This document shows positions 11,101-26,100 of a stretch of DNA of 64,000 nt, piece by piece. The notes beneath the pieces are model-generated. The model searched no databases. It was not told where the DNA came from and saw only the letters and a list, made by a program, of their open reading frames with translations. Position 1 is the stretch's first letter. Each line of letters opens with the position of its first letter. The DNA lies in contig NC_092642.1 of assembly GCF_039555335.1 (NCBI RefSeq), positions 55,593,776 to 55,657,775 on the forward strand, written 5' to 3'. This DNA comes from Amphiura filiformis (Eukaryota > Echinodermata > Ophiuroidea > Amphilepidida > Amphiuridae). The position numbers and the translations under genes are program-made.

Positions 11101-14100
11101 CCAGTGAAGTGCTGTGTGTTTTGACTTATTTACCAGTCTTCAAATTGTCAGTTTCAAGTGCAATATCTGTAAAAAAAAAATAAAAAAAAATCCGACCTAC
11201 CGACCCAACTGTTTCATAAGCCTCTATGGACAAACAAACAATTTTTTTTTGGCCTAACTATTGTATGACATACTCTATGTTTGACAAACATTATGTGCAC
11301 ATTTTATAAAAAACTAAAACTCATTTTTGATTTGTTGGGAATTTTGTAAAATGAGGTGTTTACATCAGGGTTTACTGGGCAAAAAAATAGGGAGCAAAAA
11401 ACAAGAAAATGGGGACATTGGCAATTGTAACTTTGCAACCTATTGAACTATACAGTACGACAGCAACTTTGTGACCTCTTTTGTTCGACAGAAAATTTAT
11501 ACGGGTTGGTGAACACGGGTTACGTAACACAATGTTAAAATTTTAGCCGCAAACGCTTTTTATCAAAATAGCTCCAGAAATGGAAGACACGGGTCGATAT
11601 TGCTCCATTTATGTACCCTGACCACAGATAAGATATCAAACATTTGTGTAAAGCAACAAATAACGTGTTAAAGTTGAATTAAATGGAAAAAAAGAAGCTT
11701 GAACATTTATAAAGTAGCTCGGAAAATGAGAAAAATTGCATGTCACGAACACAAAAATGTTCATATCATCAAGCAAGAACACTAGGAACCCCAAAAGTCC
11801 GGAAAGTACCAATTTTGTCCGGAACAGGCGAGGTCTGTCCTTATAGTCCAAAAGTCCAGATAGCCAACACCTAAGAAGATAATTCAATTAACTCTGGTTC
11901 AGAGTTTGGTCACTTTGTCCACAAAAGTCCACAAGAGTCCGCAAAAGTCCGCAAAATCCTAGAGCTTGTGATAGAGTTGTAGACATGAAGTCTGAGCTGG
12001 TCAAACCAGAAGTCTCACCCAGCTCCAGGCCATTGTTAAACTATTTATTTAAAGGGTCATACAAATTCTGGCCCTGTTGGCTGTGAGCAGTAAAGTATTG
12101 ATTGGAAATGGTCATGGTTGGTGATCATGATATATGACAACTCACAAACTACAGAATTTGAACAAATTCAGAGATGTTTTCACACATCTTATTACTTATT
12201 ATACCTTAAGTCATAGCAGAGAAGATGGTCATAGTACAGTAAGGATAGGAATAATTATGTCACAATGTTTTGATTATGGTCTTAGTGTGTAGTGTTTTTG
12301 AGTTGACCATACTCAGGAGTTACTTTTGTAAGACATCAAAACAAGAGTTAGTAAACTTCCGTAATCTTCACTTAGGCGACAAAAAACAAAAACAAAAAAC
12401 GACCCAGAATTTTGCAGTTTGGACAACTTTTTTAAAACTTTTTAGACTGAAATTTTAATTTTTTTTAAATTTTTCAGTTTTGGTGATAAAAATAGTCTCC
12501 AGGAGGGAAACCAAAACAAAAAATTACCAGACAGATCAACTGTACTTGAAACGTTTGTCCCCCTGTAGATCAGTGTGTTTTTTCCGTCGCCTTATTTTAG
12601 TTTATCTTTCACAAAATTCCTAATTCTTCATTTTCTTGGGTTTTTTTACCTTTCCACTCATTTGATCTTGATTTATGTGACCTCATAGTATGTTATGTGT
12701 ACTTTTAAATGACTTGAACACACCTGAAATGTTATCATACTGATTTCTGGCCAATGTGTTACCTAAGACAAGAATTATTACTGCTCTGTAGGCAATTACA
12801 GAGTAAAAGCTATTGTTTGAAACAATTACATGTATTGGATGGGCTAGACTATGCCATAGTCGATTTTTGATAAATAAAAATGTTATTAATCATGATGAAC
12901 GCATTCAGTTGAACTCGAAATTATACTGATCTTTATTACATCAAAATACTAGTATAAAATGATTATGAAAAAGTTTATATAATTTTAGTGACAGTAAAAG
13001 TAAAGTATACGTAGGCTTATATTATTGAATGCAACATATCGTAATGGCATAATTATAATGGCACTTCAATACTGAACAATTCTAATTTTAGAATCTGCCA
13101 GTTTATTATCCGAGTTAAAAATCGACTATAGACTTTCACTTTTAAGCAGAACTTTACCCGGGACTTCGTTCTCAAAAACACACTGACAATCATTCTTGTT
13201 TATCAATCAAATCTAACCACAAGACTAAGCATGGTGGTACAATGCGCGCTAGATGCGTACGTTCATCCACCAACTTTCGCGCCAGCACAAAAGCGCCGCA
13301 TTCCCTAGATAGTTGTGTACCATGTATAGTTAATGGTACCAGTACATGTCGGGAGGATTTAAACTAGATCTGGGCGACCAATCACAAGCCAGATTCAATA
13401 AAGATGCATTACATCATGACCAATTTTAGTTAGGCCAGAAATTGGCCTAACTCTCCATAGAGTCCCGTGTTAAAAATGTTAACCGCAATCCAAAGTCAGT
13501 AGTCCACTTGGGAAGCTAACAAACAGAGGGAGTACGGTGACTGAAAAGATCAGATGTGAAAATCTATCAATTGTGCACAAATAATTGAATCAGAGTTTTA
13601 AGCTTAAATGTAATAGCCAGAGTATGCACAATTGGCAAGTGGACTACGGAGAAGTCTATGGATGGGCTGGCTAACTCTTGGCAACATGTAGACATGGATT
13701 TAAAAATGGTTTTTAATTACCATGCAATATTCTTGCCTTAATCATGGAAAGGGTTACTGATAAGAAGCAACAGGTACTAAATAAAGTATTTTCCAATGCT
13801 CTATTTTCCAATGCTCTTTCAAAGTTTGCCTAAACAATGACCTTATTAATTATTTAGCTAATTACTCAATCTTAAGGGCGTACTACACCCATATATTGGT
13901 TTGATTGGTCTAAAAAAATATTTTATCATTTCAAGCAAGGCGATATATGCACTGATCATGTGAAATAAAAAAAATATGAAAAACATCGTGAAAGTGTCCT
14001 TTTCACCTATTTGTCTTAAAGTTGACTGGTTGTTAAGGGCGCTACCACGTAGTCTCCGTCACAACCGGTTTCTGCCGTTTCTAACATTCATCGATATTCA

Positions 14101-17100
14101 CGTAGACAGTATTAGACTTGCTACCAGTCCAAAATACGACCTGCCTATGTATAATAATAATAATAATAGCGACAAGGCACATATCCACTCAATTAAGAGC
14201 GCTCAAGGCACTAAAACAAAACAAACAAACAAAAACTAACAAGACAAAGAAAACTGGAACTAAATTAAGAAACATAACTTAAGAATTACAGAATGTCTCT
14301 GACATAAGATGAGTTTTTAACAACTTTTTAAACACAGTTACATTTTTTGCAGTTCTGATATAAATAGGCAGTTCATTCCATAGACGTGGAGCTGCGATTG
14401 CAAATGATCTGTCACCCCATGTGCGGTTGGATTTTCTTTCTTGAAGAAGCTGCATGTTTCCAGATCGAAGCGTCCGGGTGGGCACATAATGTAAAAGGAG
14501 TTCAGATAAATATAACGGAGCAATATCATTAATACATTTATATACAATCAATATAAGTTTAAAACAATTCTTTGTGTGACAGGAAGCCAATGCAGTTCCT
14601 TTAGGATTGGCGTGATATGGCAATATTTTCTGGTGAAAGTAAGAATTCGAGCAGCAGTGTTTTGAATTTTCTGAAGGCGATAGAGTTGGTTTGCTGGTAA
14701 TCCATAAAGAAGTGCATTGTTGTTATCCAAACGAGAAGAGATGAATGAGTGAATAATTTGTTCAGTAGCATCGCGACTTAGGTATTTGCGGATCCGGCTG
14801 ATGTTACGTAGTTGAAGCGCTGAACAACGAATGACATTAGAGATATGAGGTTGCATGGTCATGTGAGTGTCAAAAAGGGTTTGTTTAGGGCTGTCACGTC
14901 AATTTGTATTACCAATAGGAAATACACAGGTCAGACATTTGAGAATAATAATTCTTTAAGATTTGGTAAAAAAAATTGTAGCCGCCTCATTAATATGCTA
15001 CCTAATCAAAATTTTGTTGAAATAAAATTAAGGATCGAATGCGTTTTAGTGTCAAAAAATGCAAAATTACCGTCAAACTTTCGCCGAATTCTGCACCCTT
15101 GCGAAGCCCTCCGGCGGTGGCACAGTTAAATCGGGAATAAAATATCCGACCTTTGCGATCAAAAACAACAAATTACAACATTGGACCATGTTTGGACATA
15201 CTATAGGCAAAAAAAACACTATTGCCAAATAATATAGAATAGAACATTTGACATCAACTTGACAAACTAATGAAGAAAATGTGCTCCATAAACATTAGGT
15301 AAGTGCGAAAAACAATTCCTATTCAAATGCGTGTATAAAACTGAACAGGGCCGGACGGCTACAAGACTACCGCATAAGTTCAAAGTTGCCAGATTCAAAC
15401 ATGAGCATGTATGCCTAGCACCTTCTCTTGGTAAAATCCCTGATAAAATCAAGATTGTGACCGTCGTGTTATTAAAATTGAATTTTAAGCGTTGGAACTT
15501 AACGCAAAAGACCATACGGGTATGCTCTCCCGGAAAGACCCCCCTCCATTTTTTGGATTCCGCAGCTCCAAAAGACCCGTGACCAAAATAGAGCTATAGG
15601 CGCAGGCGCAGGCATACGTAAACACGGAAACTTGACAATTTCAGCTCTAAGACCTACATCGCTCGATCATTCTTCACATGTCTGGTTTTTTTCAGGCGTT
15701 ATTCACCCAGAAAGCCAAGAAAGACCCAATTTTGACTATTCGCAGCTCCAAAAGACCACCTTTTATATTTATTGGCAGCTCCAAAATGATCCCTTTCCGG
15801 CATGTAGGCCTACCCAGTGCACGCCAGCACCCCGGGAGCTCAGTCCCCGGACCCTACTAAATTCTGGGAAGCATACCCCAGGAGCATACCCACCAGAAAT
15901 GTATGTTGTGCCCCCCCCCCCCCTCCCCTTGAAGTGGCGTCATGGGGGATCATGGGCGAGCTAGGACTTTTAAGGGGGGGGCAAAGGAGTGAAAGGGGAA
16001 ACCCTCATTCAAGGGGGAAATCTTTAACGAAACAAAATAGGCTCAAAAGTACAAAAAGACCCTAGTAAAATTCTTCAGGGCGACCGCATCCAAAGGGGGA
16101 CTTTCCACAGGGGTTGGGGTAGCTTCCCCATTGCCCCCCTTATGTACGGCACTGAACGTATGAGAAATTTGCTCATTTCCGCAAATTAAGACATTTGAAC
16201 AATTCCGCAATTTTAGACATTTTAAATGGTAGGCCCTAATAAAGTGAGTAGAAAAAGTGAATAATAAATAATAGTAGACCTATTACACCCCATAGATATT
16301 GGCCAATGTCAATGCACATGTGCACATGGCATCACTCTGCTACCGGTATTTCTTTTGTGCCAGAAGAGGCATTTTAAAGGAGTATATTAATACTTGGCTT
16401 TTGCAATAATATAGGCCTACGTGCCAAAACTTGCTTGCCCCTTCTCGGCCTGCCTAAAAGTATACCGGTTGCCATGTAGGCCTAGGGGACAATGTTTTGG
16501 TAGGCCTATGTCGATAGAGGGGGTTGGCATGTCAAAGTGGGAGGACAAAGATTTGTTGGCATGGGGAAAGAAATTCACCACCCCAGATGGCGAGTTGCGA
16601 TAATATAAACTTAATCAGCGGTGAAAAGCACAGTATAGGCCTACAATTCCATAAAATAATAGGCATAGGCCTACAGTATAAAGGTAACACGGAAAAATGA
16701 AAGTTAAAGGTTATAGCCAGGGGCAGTCATATAATTAAAATATTAGATGATGAAATAAGCATGATAAGGGGGCTCACTGGGGATTTCCAAATGGTGTAGG
16801 CCTACCAACTGAATTTCTTATAATCTTACCCCTTCCCCGGCCTTCATAATTGCCTTTGTTGTCCCTGTTTGTTGTTAGGGGGCTGGCATTTTCTTCGGGA
16901 GGGGGGGGGTCCCAAAAATACTGGGCGGGTCATAGAATTTTCAGACCAAAAATAGGGGGTTATAATTTTTTAACACCCAAAATAGGGGGTTATAGAATTA
17001 TTAAGGGCTGGTGACTCAAAATTTTCGCTTCTTGCCATTCTTCTTTATCTTTGCAATCGAAATGTGCATACAATCTATGCAAAATTTTTACACGCTCCGC

Positions 17101-20100
17101 GCGCCTTCTTTACACTTACAATAAAAGTTTTAACGCGCTCCACACACTTTTTTCACTTTTAAGTTTTGACGCGCTCCGTGCCTTAGTTCCGGCAATGAAT
17201 AATTTTTCTTGAGTCTGTGTAGTTGGAAGGGGGGGGGGGGGCATACAATTTTTCGACCCGCGATAGAAGTCGTAAAAATTTTTGCTTCATGATGGGGGTC
17301 ATAAAAATTGACTCGGTCACTGACATATTTGTGACCCCCCCTCCGAAGAAAATGCCAGCCCCCTTATAGTAGGCCTATTAGTGGTTTAGCCAAACGCTGA
17401 GTAGGCCTATTAAAGACAAAATCTCATCCCGGGAAAAAATCATCAGACATTTTACACGAATCTGATTACTAGCCGGGATAAGCCTATGATAGGCCACCTA
17501 CATTAGGCCTATATCGGGCTTCAACTTTGTCAATTGGCCTACTGCTGTTAGGATCCTATGCCAAATACATTTCAAAAATATTAAATGACAATTTAAATGA
17601 CTTATCCTTAACTTTTAGACATTTATAAACAATTTTAATTTTTCACACTTTGCTGGGATCACTGGATAGGCCTTTAAAATTGTATAGATGGGAATGTCTA
17701 AATTGAAGCGTAGGGCCTACGTTATAGGCCTGAGCGTGCGGATAACGTGCAGGAATTTGTTCATGATTTTGACTGCGTTTCTATTCTGTAGGCATACCCG
17801 TGACGTGATTCCAAAGCCTTGTGCGTGTTATTTAAAAATCAGTCGTGTCCCATTTAATGTGCGCCAAAATTTCCCCCCTTCGATCTGCCAAATTTTCCCA
17901 AATTCCTGTGCCTCGGCCCGCCCGTCTTGGCTTGTCTAAAATTTGTTTTTCCTTCTCCATGGCTCCGTGATTTGATCTTAAAAATACCTAAATATATACC
18001 AAAACTCGCAACTCAGTATAACGCAATGGATTGTGGGTGAACACTTGTCAAAATTGTCGTAATGTCAAAATTCGCCACCGTATATCGTGCAGAACTCTAT
18101 GGAAATATACACAATATTTGATTTTTTTTTTGCCTTGGATAGCGACAATCATAGGTAAGTTACAAATGATACGACTCGCTTAAAATATGCTATCACTGTA
18201 TCAATTTTGGAGTTCCTAGTTGAAATGGGTTAGAAAACAAAAGGTAAAATAGTTACCAAAATCGCAAATATAAGCTTAACGCACTTACGAAATATGGTGG
18301 GTATAGGTGACGAGAAATGCAATTTTTTCAACATTGCTGTAGTATGGTTGTGGTAACCTGTTACCTATGGCTTAATTAAGTTTCAGTGAAATAATGTCGC
18401 TAGTTAAAAATACAAAATATAGCTCAACATTGAAAATAGAAGCATTTTAACCAGTTCGTTTTTGATAGATGTGGAGCGCTGAAAATCACCAAGTTCATGA
18501 AGCCATCAGGAACCACTTATTCCCATTTTACATATCAACATTATTTCTCTAATGCGTTAGCAACACATATCCAAAATTTTAACGAAATCCGTTGATAGCA
18601 AACTTTCCAAAATGAAGTGAATTTAAAACATCAGTGATGTACCACCTTTTGGCTTCTACCTTCAAAAGCATGTAAGCTACATTGATACCGATGCCACCAA
18701 TAGAACGAGAAGATTTGCCCCTTCATTTTGCATACCACTATGTCCAATTTTTTTTCTCATTTCTTCACAAAATGCAAAAAACCCGTAAAAAAATGCGATG
18801 GGTGTAGTACCCCCTTAAGTGATATATTTTCACATATTATCTGTGCATTCTTGATACTGAATCCAAAAAAGTAACTTAATTATAAACATTCAACTGACTT
18901 ATAAGACACTTAATTGACAATACACTTGACTTAATCTAACATCACTTGACTTGATCTGATCATGTTAAGTGGAATACAATATAGTGGACAATTGATTTTG
19001 TGATCTAGTAAGTGTGCACTGCAATGGACCATTGTAATATCACTTGTCACCTTGTATCTCTGAATCTACTTTTTCCATGGTTTGTGCAAGGTGCTGTGTG
19101 AAAGAGTGGGGTTGTATGAAATTGGTCAAAAACAATGGTTTCTAACAATCAAAACAATTTACAATGATAATGTATAGAGGGTGATTTTTATAAACACCAG
19201 ATTGAAATGTGAAGTTCATGATGCAAGGGAGATACAGCTGGTTATTTGGTGTACATCATTTACAAGTAATTGGTGTTTTGGGTTCATCATATTATTTGTC
19301 ATCATTGTTAAAATCAAGGGGTGGAAACTTGAAGACATATTTTGCAAAATTGATACTAAAATGGTAATTGTCTTGGAAAAGGTGTAAATCTATTTATCTC
19401 CAACATACTTCATTTGTTTATTTTACCTTGCAAAATGTTCAGTTCACTTGTAAATAGTAGAGGCAAAATTTTTATGGAAATTTAAAATAAAAAATGTGAA
19501 CACCAAATACCATTTTAGATATTATTAAGCATGTTCAGTGATTGAAACAAAACCTATTCCTGTCTTATTTTTTATTATTTATTGGAACATACACTTTTAT
19601 ATCAGTGGCACACGCCTAACCAGCGGTATGATGCGTTCAAAATAATATACATATAGAAACTAATTTAAACACAATTGAATATACATGCAAAATTATAACA
19701 TATGTAAAAATAAAAGCAAAAGTAATTGCCTGTCTCCAACCCAAGTTGACTTGAAATGGGTTGTAAACAGGAAAATAAAACAAAATATAAATATATTCAA
19801 TTACACAGTTTAGCTAGCAACGCAGAATTCATCACATACAAATAAATATATTAAATATCAGTATTATGATTCTTACATTCACACAAAGAAACACTATTAG
19901 TTACATCCCAGCTAACACAAAACATTTTTGTTGTTCAAGTTTCTTGAAATATTTACACAAAAACATGATCAGAAACATTTATTAAACATTTTGAAGATGT
20001 TTTTCTGTAAATATTTATGAGAACATGTTTTCTTAACCAATCTAAAACCACACATTTAATAACATTTAAAAACAAAACAAATGTGAAAATGTTTTGCATT

Positions 20101-23100
20101 TGCTAGGATATCATGATACACCACTAACATTTTGTCATTTTCACTGAAAATAAACAGAAAATTTAAATCAGAAATTTGCATTTAACCATGGTCATAGTAA
20201 AAACATGCAAAAATATTCTTGTTAGGAAAAGATTTTAGACTCAAACTATGTTCACTAACCATGACCATTCCCAATCAATACTCTACTGCTCACAGCCAAC
20301 AGGGCCAGAATTTTATGACCATTTAAATCAATAGTTAAACAATGGCCTGGAGCTGGGTCAGAATTCTGGTGTGAACAACACAGACATCATGTCTACAGCT
20401 CTATCACAAGCTCTAGGATTTTGCGGACTTTTGCGTACTCTTGTAGACTTTTGCGGACAAAGTGACCAAACTCTGAACCAGAGTTAATTGAATTATCTTC
20501 TTAGGTGTTGGCTATCTGGACTTTTGCAGACCAATGCGGACAGACCTCGCCTGTTCCAGACAAAATTGGTACTTTCCAGACTTTTGGGTTTCCTAGTGGA
20601 AAAAGCGCCGGAATCAAAAATGGGTGTCATGTTATAGAATAACTAAAGTTAGCTTGCCTGAAAATTTCGTGATTTTTGGTTGGGGTATATTTCTAGTCGC
20701 ATATTGAACATGTTGAAATGTTTATCTTTGTGCGTGACTACTGTCACGCCATATATTGTACGGCCGATGTTTTTCCTGCAAAGAAACTTTCATTGTCAAT
20801 TGTCCATTGTTGGTTATTTAACTTGAAAATAATACTCCCAACGTTCAAACAATTTTAAAAGTCAGCATAAAGGTTTGTGTTACATTATTTGGACGGTGTT
20901 AATTCATTCCAGAAATAGAATCACGAGTGAGCCAATGAGTGGGTATAACATTGCTATTATTGCCACCGAATTAATCATATCTCTGGCATGGCTTAGTGGT
21001 AAATACATGTATTTGGAAGTTCGATCTTGGTTCGAACCCCGCAAGCACCTCTCTTTGATTTTTGATTTGATTTTAACTCATATTTTTAAATCCTGGTTGT
21101 CATATTTTTATTAAAGCCATAATATACAATTTCGGGCAAATTTGAAGTTTTGTTATTCCAAAAATTATAACAATAATTATATTAGTAGTAAATAACTGTC
21201 AGGAAGGATTTCACGTTACATTTGAAGCAGAAGTAGCGAGATAAAAATGAAAGAAAACACTTAATATCTTGACCGCTTAACTGTGGTGTTCTATGGGGGA
21301 TTAGTTTTAATAAGACATCAAAGTTAGTTGATCTATCTAGACAACGAACTTGGCTGATTCCAATTAGGTGTAATCCGAGGTGTAAGTTGGACATTGTGTA
21401 AAAATTACAAATATGCCAAAATATTAGGTTTGAAATTTGTGCATCTCATGATTTGATATGTATGCATAAAAGCTCATAAAATATGTTGCCGATAGGGGAG
21501 GGGTCTAGTCCAATTAAAAAATCGTGAAAATCTGTGTTGACGTTCCTTTATTTGATAGGCCTATATATATTCTTGAACTTTTAAAAATTACGTAAGTTTG
21601 ACATGCTTTATTTCATATTGAAAGCTACTGAACTTAAGGAGGCCTCCGTGTAAAAACCACCAGGTCATGGGAAGATGAAGGTTGGACAAATCCTTTCATA
21701 TTTGGTATATGCCTCTTGGTTGATGATTCCTTGCTCATGGCAATGAATTTTTTTGCCTACCTCGTATCAGTGTTTCTAGACAAAAAATCACTAATTTTGC
21801 CCTAAATGCAAAATATTGACAAATAACGAATACATTGATTTCTATATTGTATCCCATAACTTTCAAACGATATTGACTTTGATACTGATACTCCTACATA
21901 GTTTCAACAACATTATAGGGCATACCCATCATGCATCATTTTGTCCCTGTGTTATTTACTATTCGCAGGATACCTTAATATAGACCATAGTTTTGCTAGT
22001 TTTTGTTAAAAATAAGCTTAATTTCAAACAGATTTTTATTACAGGCAGTCACTTGAGAAAAAAATTTACATGTCAAATGGGACCTTGAATATTGTTTTCA
22101 AAAATAAATAAAATCACCATTGTGTTTTTACTCCTTAGTGTACTTCTGCGACATGTAAGTCACCCCTCTTTTGCAGTGTTTCAATGGAGCTGGCAGCTGG
22201 CAATGATATTGTCCGGTATCTACCAGAAGTTAATGATGACCCCCACAGGACTCTACCAAACCAACTTTTTTAGCTTTCTTTTATGGTCCTATAACACATT
22301 CAAGATAATTTAGTGGTTTAAACCTTTGGGGAGTGGTCAGTTTTTTTGGCCACACAGGGGCCAAAAATTAAAAATGCTCCAATTTCAACGAAATTGGTCT
22401 CAAATTGCTTGTCATGTAAAAACGAGTCAAATAAGGAATGGTTGTAACCATGTAGGATGTTTCGTTACCTGGGAAACATCACAACAAGGGTTGTGGTCAA
22501 ATAGGCTGTAATGGGGACTGACCTTTATTGGCAAATTTGGTCAATAACAAAGCACTTTAGACAGTGCAAACGATTACTTGGATTTACATGACGATCAATT
22601 TGAGACCATTTTCGTTGAAATCTGAGCAGTTTTAATTTTCGCCCCCTGAGTGGCCAAAATAACAACTGACCACCCCCCAATAGACCTTTTTGCTTTATAA
22701 CTCAAGAACGGTATGTCACATGTACTTTATCTGAATCCTTACAATAAGAGGAATAATTTGGTGTGCTTGTTAACCAGATTTGAGCAACCTTTAACCTTGA
22801 AAATGGCTGGAGTGCCAGGAATTATTTTTTGTTAACATCTTGAATGTGTTATAGGACCATAAAAAGGAAGCTAAAAAAGTTGGTTTGGTAGAGTCCTGGG
22901 GGGGGAACTTCATTAACTTCCCGTAGATACCGGACTAATACCAGCCACCACCATTGTGCAGCATACTCTACTCATTGGGTCATGAATAACAGTTAAAAAT
23001 ACATTGAAATCATTATTTCAATTCTCTGAAAGAATTAGTTCATTCTTTATTAAAATTAAAATTGATTGCAATAATCGCTGAGGATTTATGCATTAAAACG

Positions 23101-26100
23101 TTATTTTGCTCAATTCTACTATTTCTTTCAAACCATGTTTTGTTTGCTTCAAGCATACAGCCATGCACTCCTATTTCAAATGATCCATGCTGACACAAAT
23201 ATACACATGGAATAGCACGAGGTGCACAAGCCCTGTCTGATGGAAGCGTGACCTATGGTTAAATCATAGATTCTATTCATAGACTCTATTCAGAGTATAT
23301 GGTTAAATTAAAACAGAACATAGTGGAAAAACATTAGTTCTAAAAATTAGACTCCAAATATAGTTTTGCAAATGTTTTGTCAGCGGCCATTGCAGTTATT
23401 ATATTAGAATGCGGAAAATGTAATTATAATGAACATAAAACAATAAACATAAACTCATCACATCTTGTATTTAACATGGGCATATAGGCCTATAATATAG
23501 AATATACCGTGCAAGTAAATAATCGAATCTTAAGGGTAGACGAGGTATTGTTGGTCGAAGCAACCTAAAAATTTATTTTCATTATCTAGATCAATATATT
23601 ATTGAAAATTAACACCTTCATGTTTTGCAAAAGTTCATTCTACAAATCGTATACTTTGCAAACTTGCTTAATTTATTGTTGTTAATGAGTTATGTACGTT
23701 TTACAAAAGTGTTGTTGTTTCATCCCTCTTTAAACGTAGCTCAAGAACCGCAGCACCTTTAAAAGTATATCTGTCATATTTGAATTCTTCTACACGCTAA
23801 GCTATAAATTGAGCAATGCAGTTTTGCTATAGCTCACTACCATTCGTAATATGCTGTGAACTACCAAATCACAACAGTTTAAAATAATTAATAACCTTAA
23901 TATGAAATTATATATAACAAGTTTAGCATGGGTCACCAATCAATGCCACTTGTATCATTGTATGCCAAAGAGCCCTATGTTGTCAGAAGTGCTGTAATGG
24001 AACTTTTCTTGCTGCTCTTGTAAATTTTACTGTCTTACAAGTAGCTGTATAGTTACAACTGACCATTGAAATAGGAAAGAGGAGAAATCTATGAATTATA
24101 ACATGAATACTAACTGAGTAATCTGCATTATATAAAAATAATAAAGATTTAAAACCTAAATAAATACATTTTATCATGATTTTTTATTATTTCTAATTAA
24201 GGTCAGATTTCCATGCCTATTAATATGGAGAGAGGGCTAGGACATGAAGAAAATTAAATTTTAGTGAGAAATGAAGCTGATATAATACAACAGATAAAAT
24301 GCATCTTATGAATTATGTTAATGAAAAAAGTGTACGTGTAAGTGGCACAATGGGCGCAGGCATGGATAAAGTATAATGCGCCTTTGGTGTTAAAAATTAG
24401 TAGTTCACTAAAACCATGCAACTTAAATTGTGTGTATCTAAGTAAGTAAATAAAAACACAACGGTGAAAATTTATATTTTTTAGAACTGTTCCTCGGCTT
24501 TGTAAATATGTACGATTTGTGTTGAAAAGTTACTGCCCATGAGAGAAATACAGATTTAAAAATGACCTATTTTTGCTTAAAACATCTTCTTTTTAAGGTA
24601 TTTACATAATATAAAAACTCACAAGGCACCAAAACTATGACTTTATCTTTAAATATATTTGTGAACCCAACCATTTGAAATGTTTACTCCAAATATTAAC
24701 TTTCTTGTACACTCAGATCTAGAAATACATTGAAAACATGAAATATAGTCGATTTTAAAAGTCTGACAAAATTGCGTAAATGGGCTCAATCAAGGGTTTT
24801 TGTTCTAGAAACACTGGCACATGATACAGCAAAATTATTTCACCATGTGAAATGTTTCATCACTATATGTCCATAAAAAAGTATGAAGAGATTTGAAGAA
24901 CCTCCATCTTCCCGCCTCAGCAAAATTCAGGAGGTTCTTAGAAAAAGGGCTCCTTAAATGCATTTTTTTTAAAAGATATGAACTCGAATGTAGGATTAGG
25001 CTTAAACATGAACAAGAAATAAATCATGAAAAAAGTGGGCCTTCAAGCTGACATTCATTTAGGCCTATATTATTAAAGACAAAAGGGAGAGGAAAAAAGA
25101 AAAGAAAAAGCGAACCGAAAAATTCCACATCATCGACAAGATAACATGGGAATCGAACTCTCAACCTTCCGCACTGCAAACATTCGCTCTGTCCACTAAG
25201 CCATCGCAACTTGTTCGGGCAAAGGGTATTCTTTTGCTATCTTATTTCTCGTTCAACATGTTCAAGGATCTCACTCAACAACAATCTTTTCAAAACTGCT
25301 TGTACTTCAGTTAAATGAGATGATACTACCTTTTTTGACGACTACAATATTTTGTTACACAATAGAGTATTTTGCATTTATAAAATATATAACAATAGAC
25401 GTTTTTAATTGCTATATTAATCAATATAACATGTATAATAGACAGCGCCGGCTGGGATCCATTTCGTGAAGCATCGTGACACTTGCAACGTGCACTTCAC
25501 GACACGAAAACTCAAAGAACGCAACTTTTCAACCTACGACTAGGTTGTTCCACCGCTCATTTTCGCTGAAATTTTAATACAAGCTGTGGTTAATTAATGT
25601 TTATCATAACAGAAAAGCATTAGACCGGCGTTTCCTCAAAGCTGTAGATATAAGCATTTTAGTGATCGTGACATGCATTTTCTCTCATTTTTGTCTCGCC
25701 TGATAAGGCAGGAGACTATATAATCACTTTTCCGTATGTAGGGGTGGGGGTGTGTGTGTGTGTGCGTGTGTGACAAATTTGATTAAAGTTTTGGTTTTCG
25801 CCTATTTTCTCGGAGACTAGGAGTTGCACTTTTCTAAAACTTGGTGGGTGGGTGCATCTTGACCCGAGACAAAACCGGTTTGTATTGGTTAGTGGGTCAA
25901 GGTCACTGAGGACCTCTAGCGGTCATCTGAGGTCAAATTAGTAAAAACTGTCGTATGGGCATGAAACTTGGTAGGTACAGTCAACATTTCAAGCCAAATC
26001 TTTTGAAGGTCATTTCAAGGTCACCAGGGGTCATCTGAGGTCAAATTAATAAAAACTGTCGGATGGGCATGAAACTTGGTGGGTACAGTCAACATTTAAA

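Larger units (their letters stand above)
13872..18818. mobile_element. possible TTAA element, about 4.9 kb, heavily nested
   Basis: TTAAGGGCGTACTACACCCA at 13872 and the inverse of TTAAGGGGGTACTACACCCA at 18818 could be the ends of one TTAA element. Similarity is limited to about 20 bp, and the interior holds a LINE fragment and a Harbinger-like MITE, so this pairing is uncertain. Confidence 0.4.
11780..20598. mobile_element. large CACTA-like element structure in the ZXD intron
   Basis: Inverted copies of about 370 bp lie at 11780-12150 and 20228-20598, roughly 88% alike by eye. The outer ends are CACTAGGAAnCCCAAAAGTC, flanked by GAA on both sides (11777-11779 and 20599-20601). The subterminal AAAAGTCC motif recurs many times, a habit of CACTA/EnSpm elements. 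No transposase was recognised inside, and much of the interior is other repeats (for example 13872-18818). Alternatively, two separate copies lie in opposite orientation, but the matching GAA and outward ends favour one element. Confidence 0.7.

Noticed and set aside
20983..21048. Functional tRNA gene
   Set aside because: A- and B-box-like words are present but no acceptor stem or consistent anticodon arm can be folded by eye; better explained as SINE or pseudogene.
25024..25209. Small - strand protein MRWLSGQSECLQC...
   Set aside because: It is a translation of the tRNA-like SINE and its T-rich tail.
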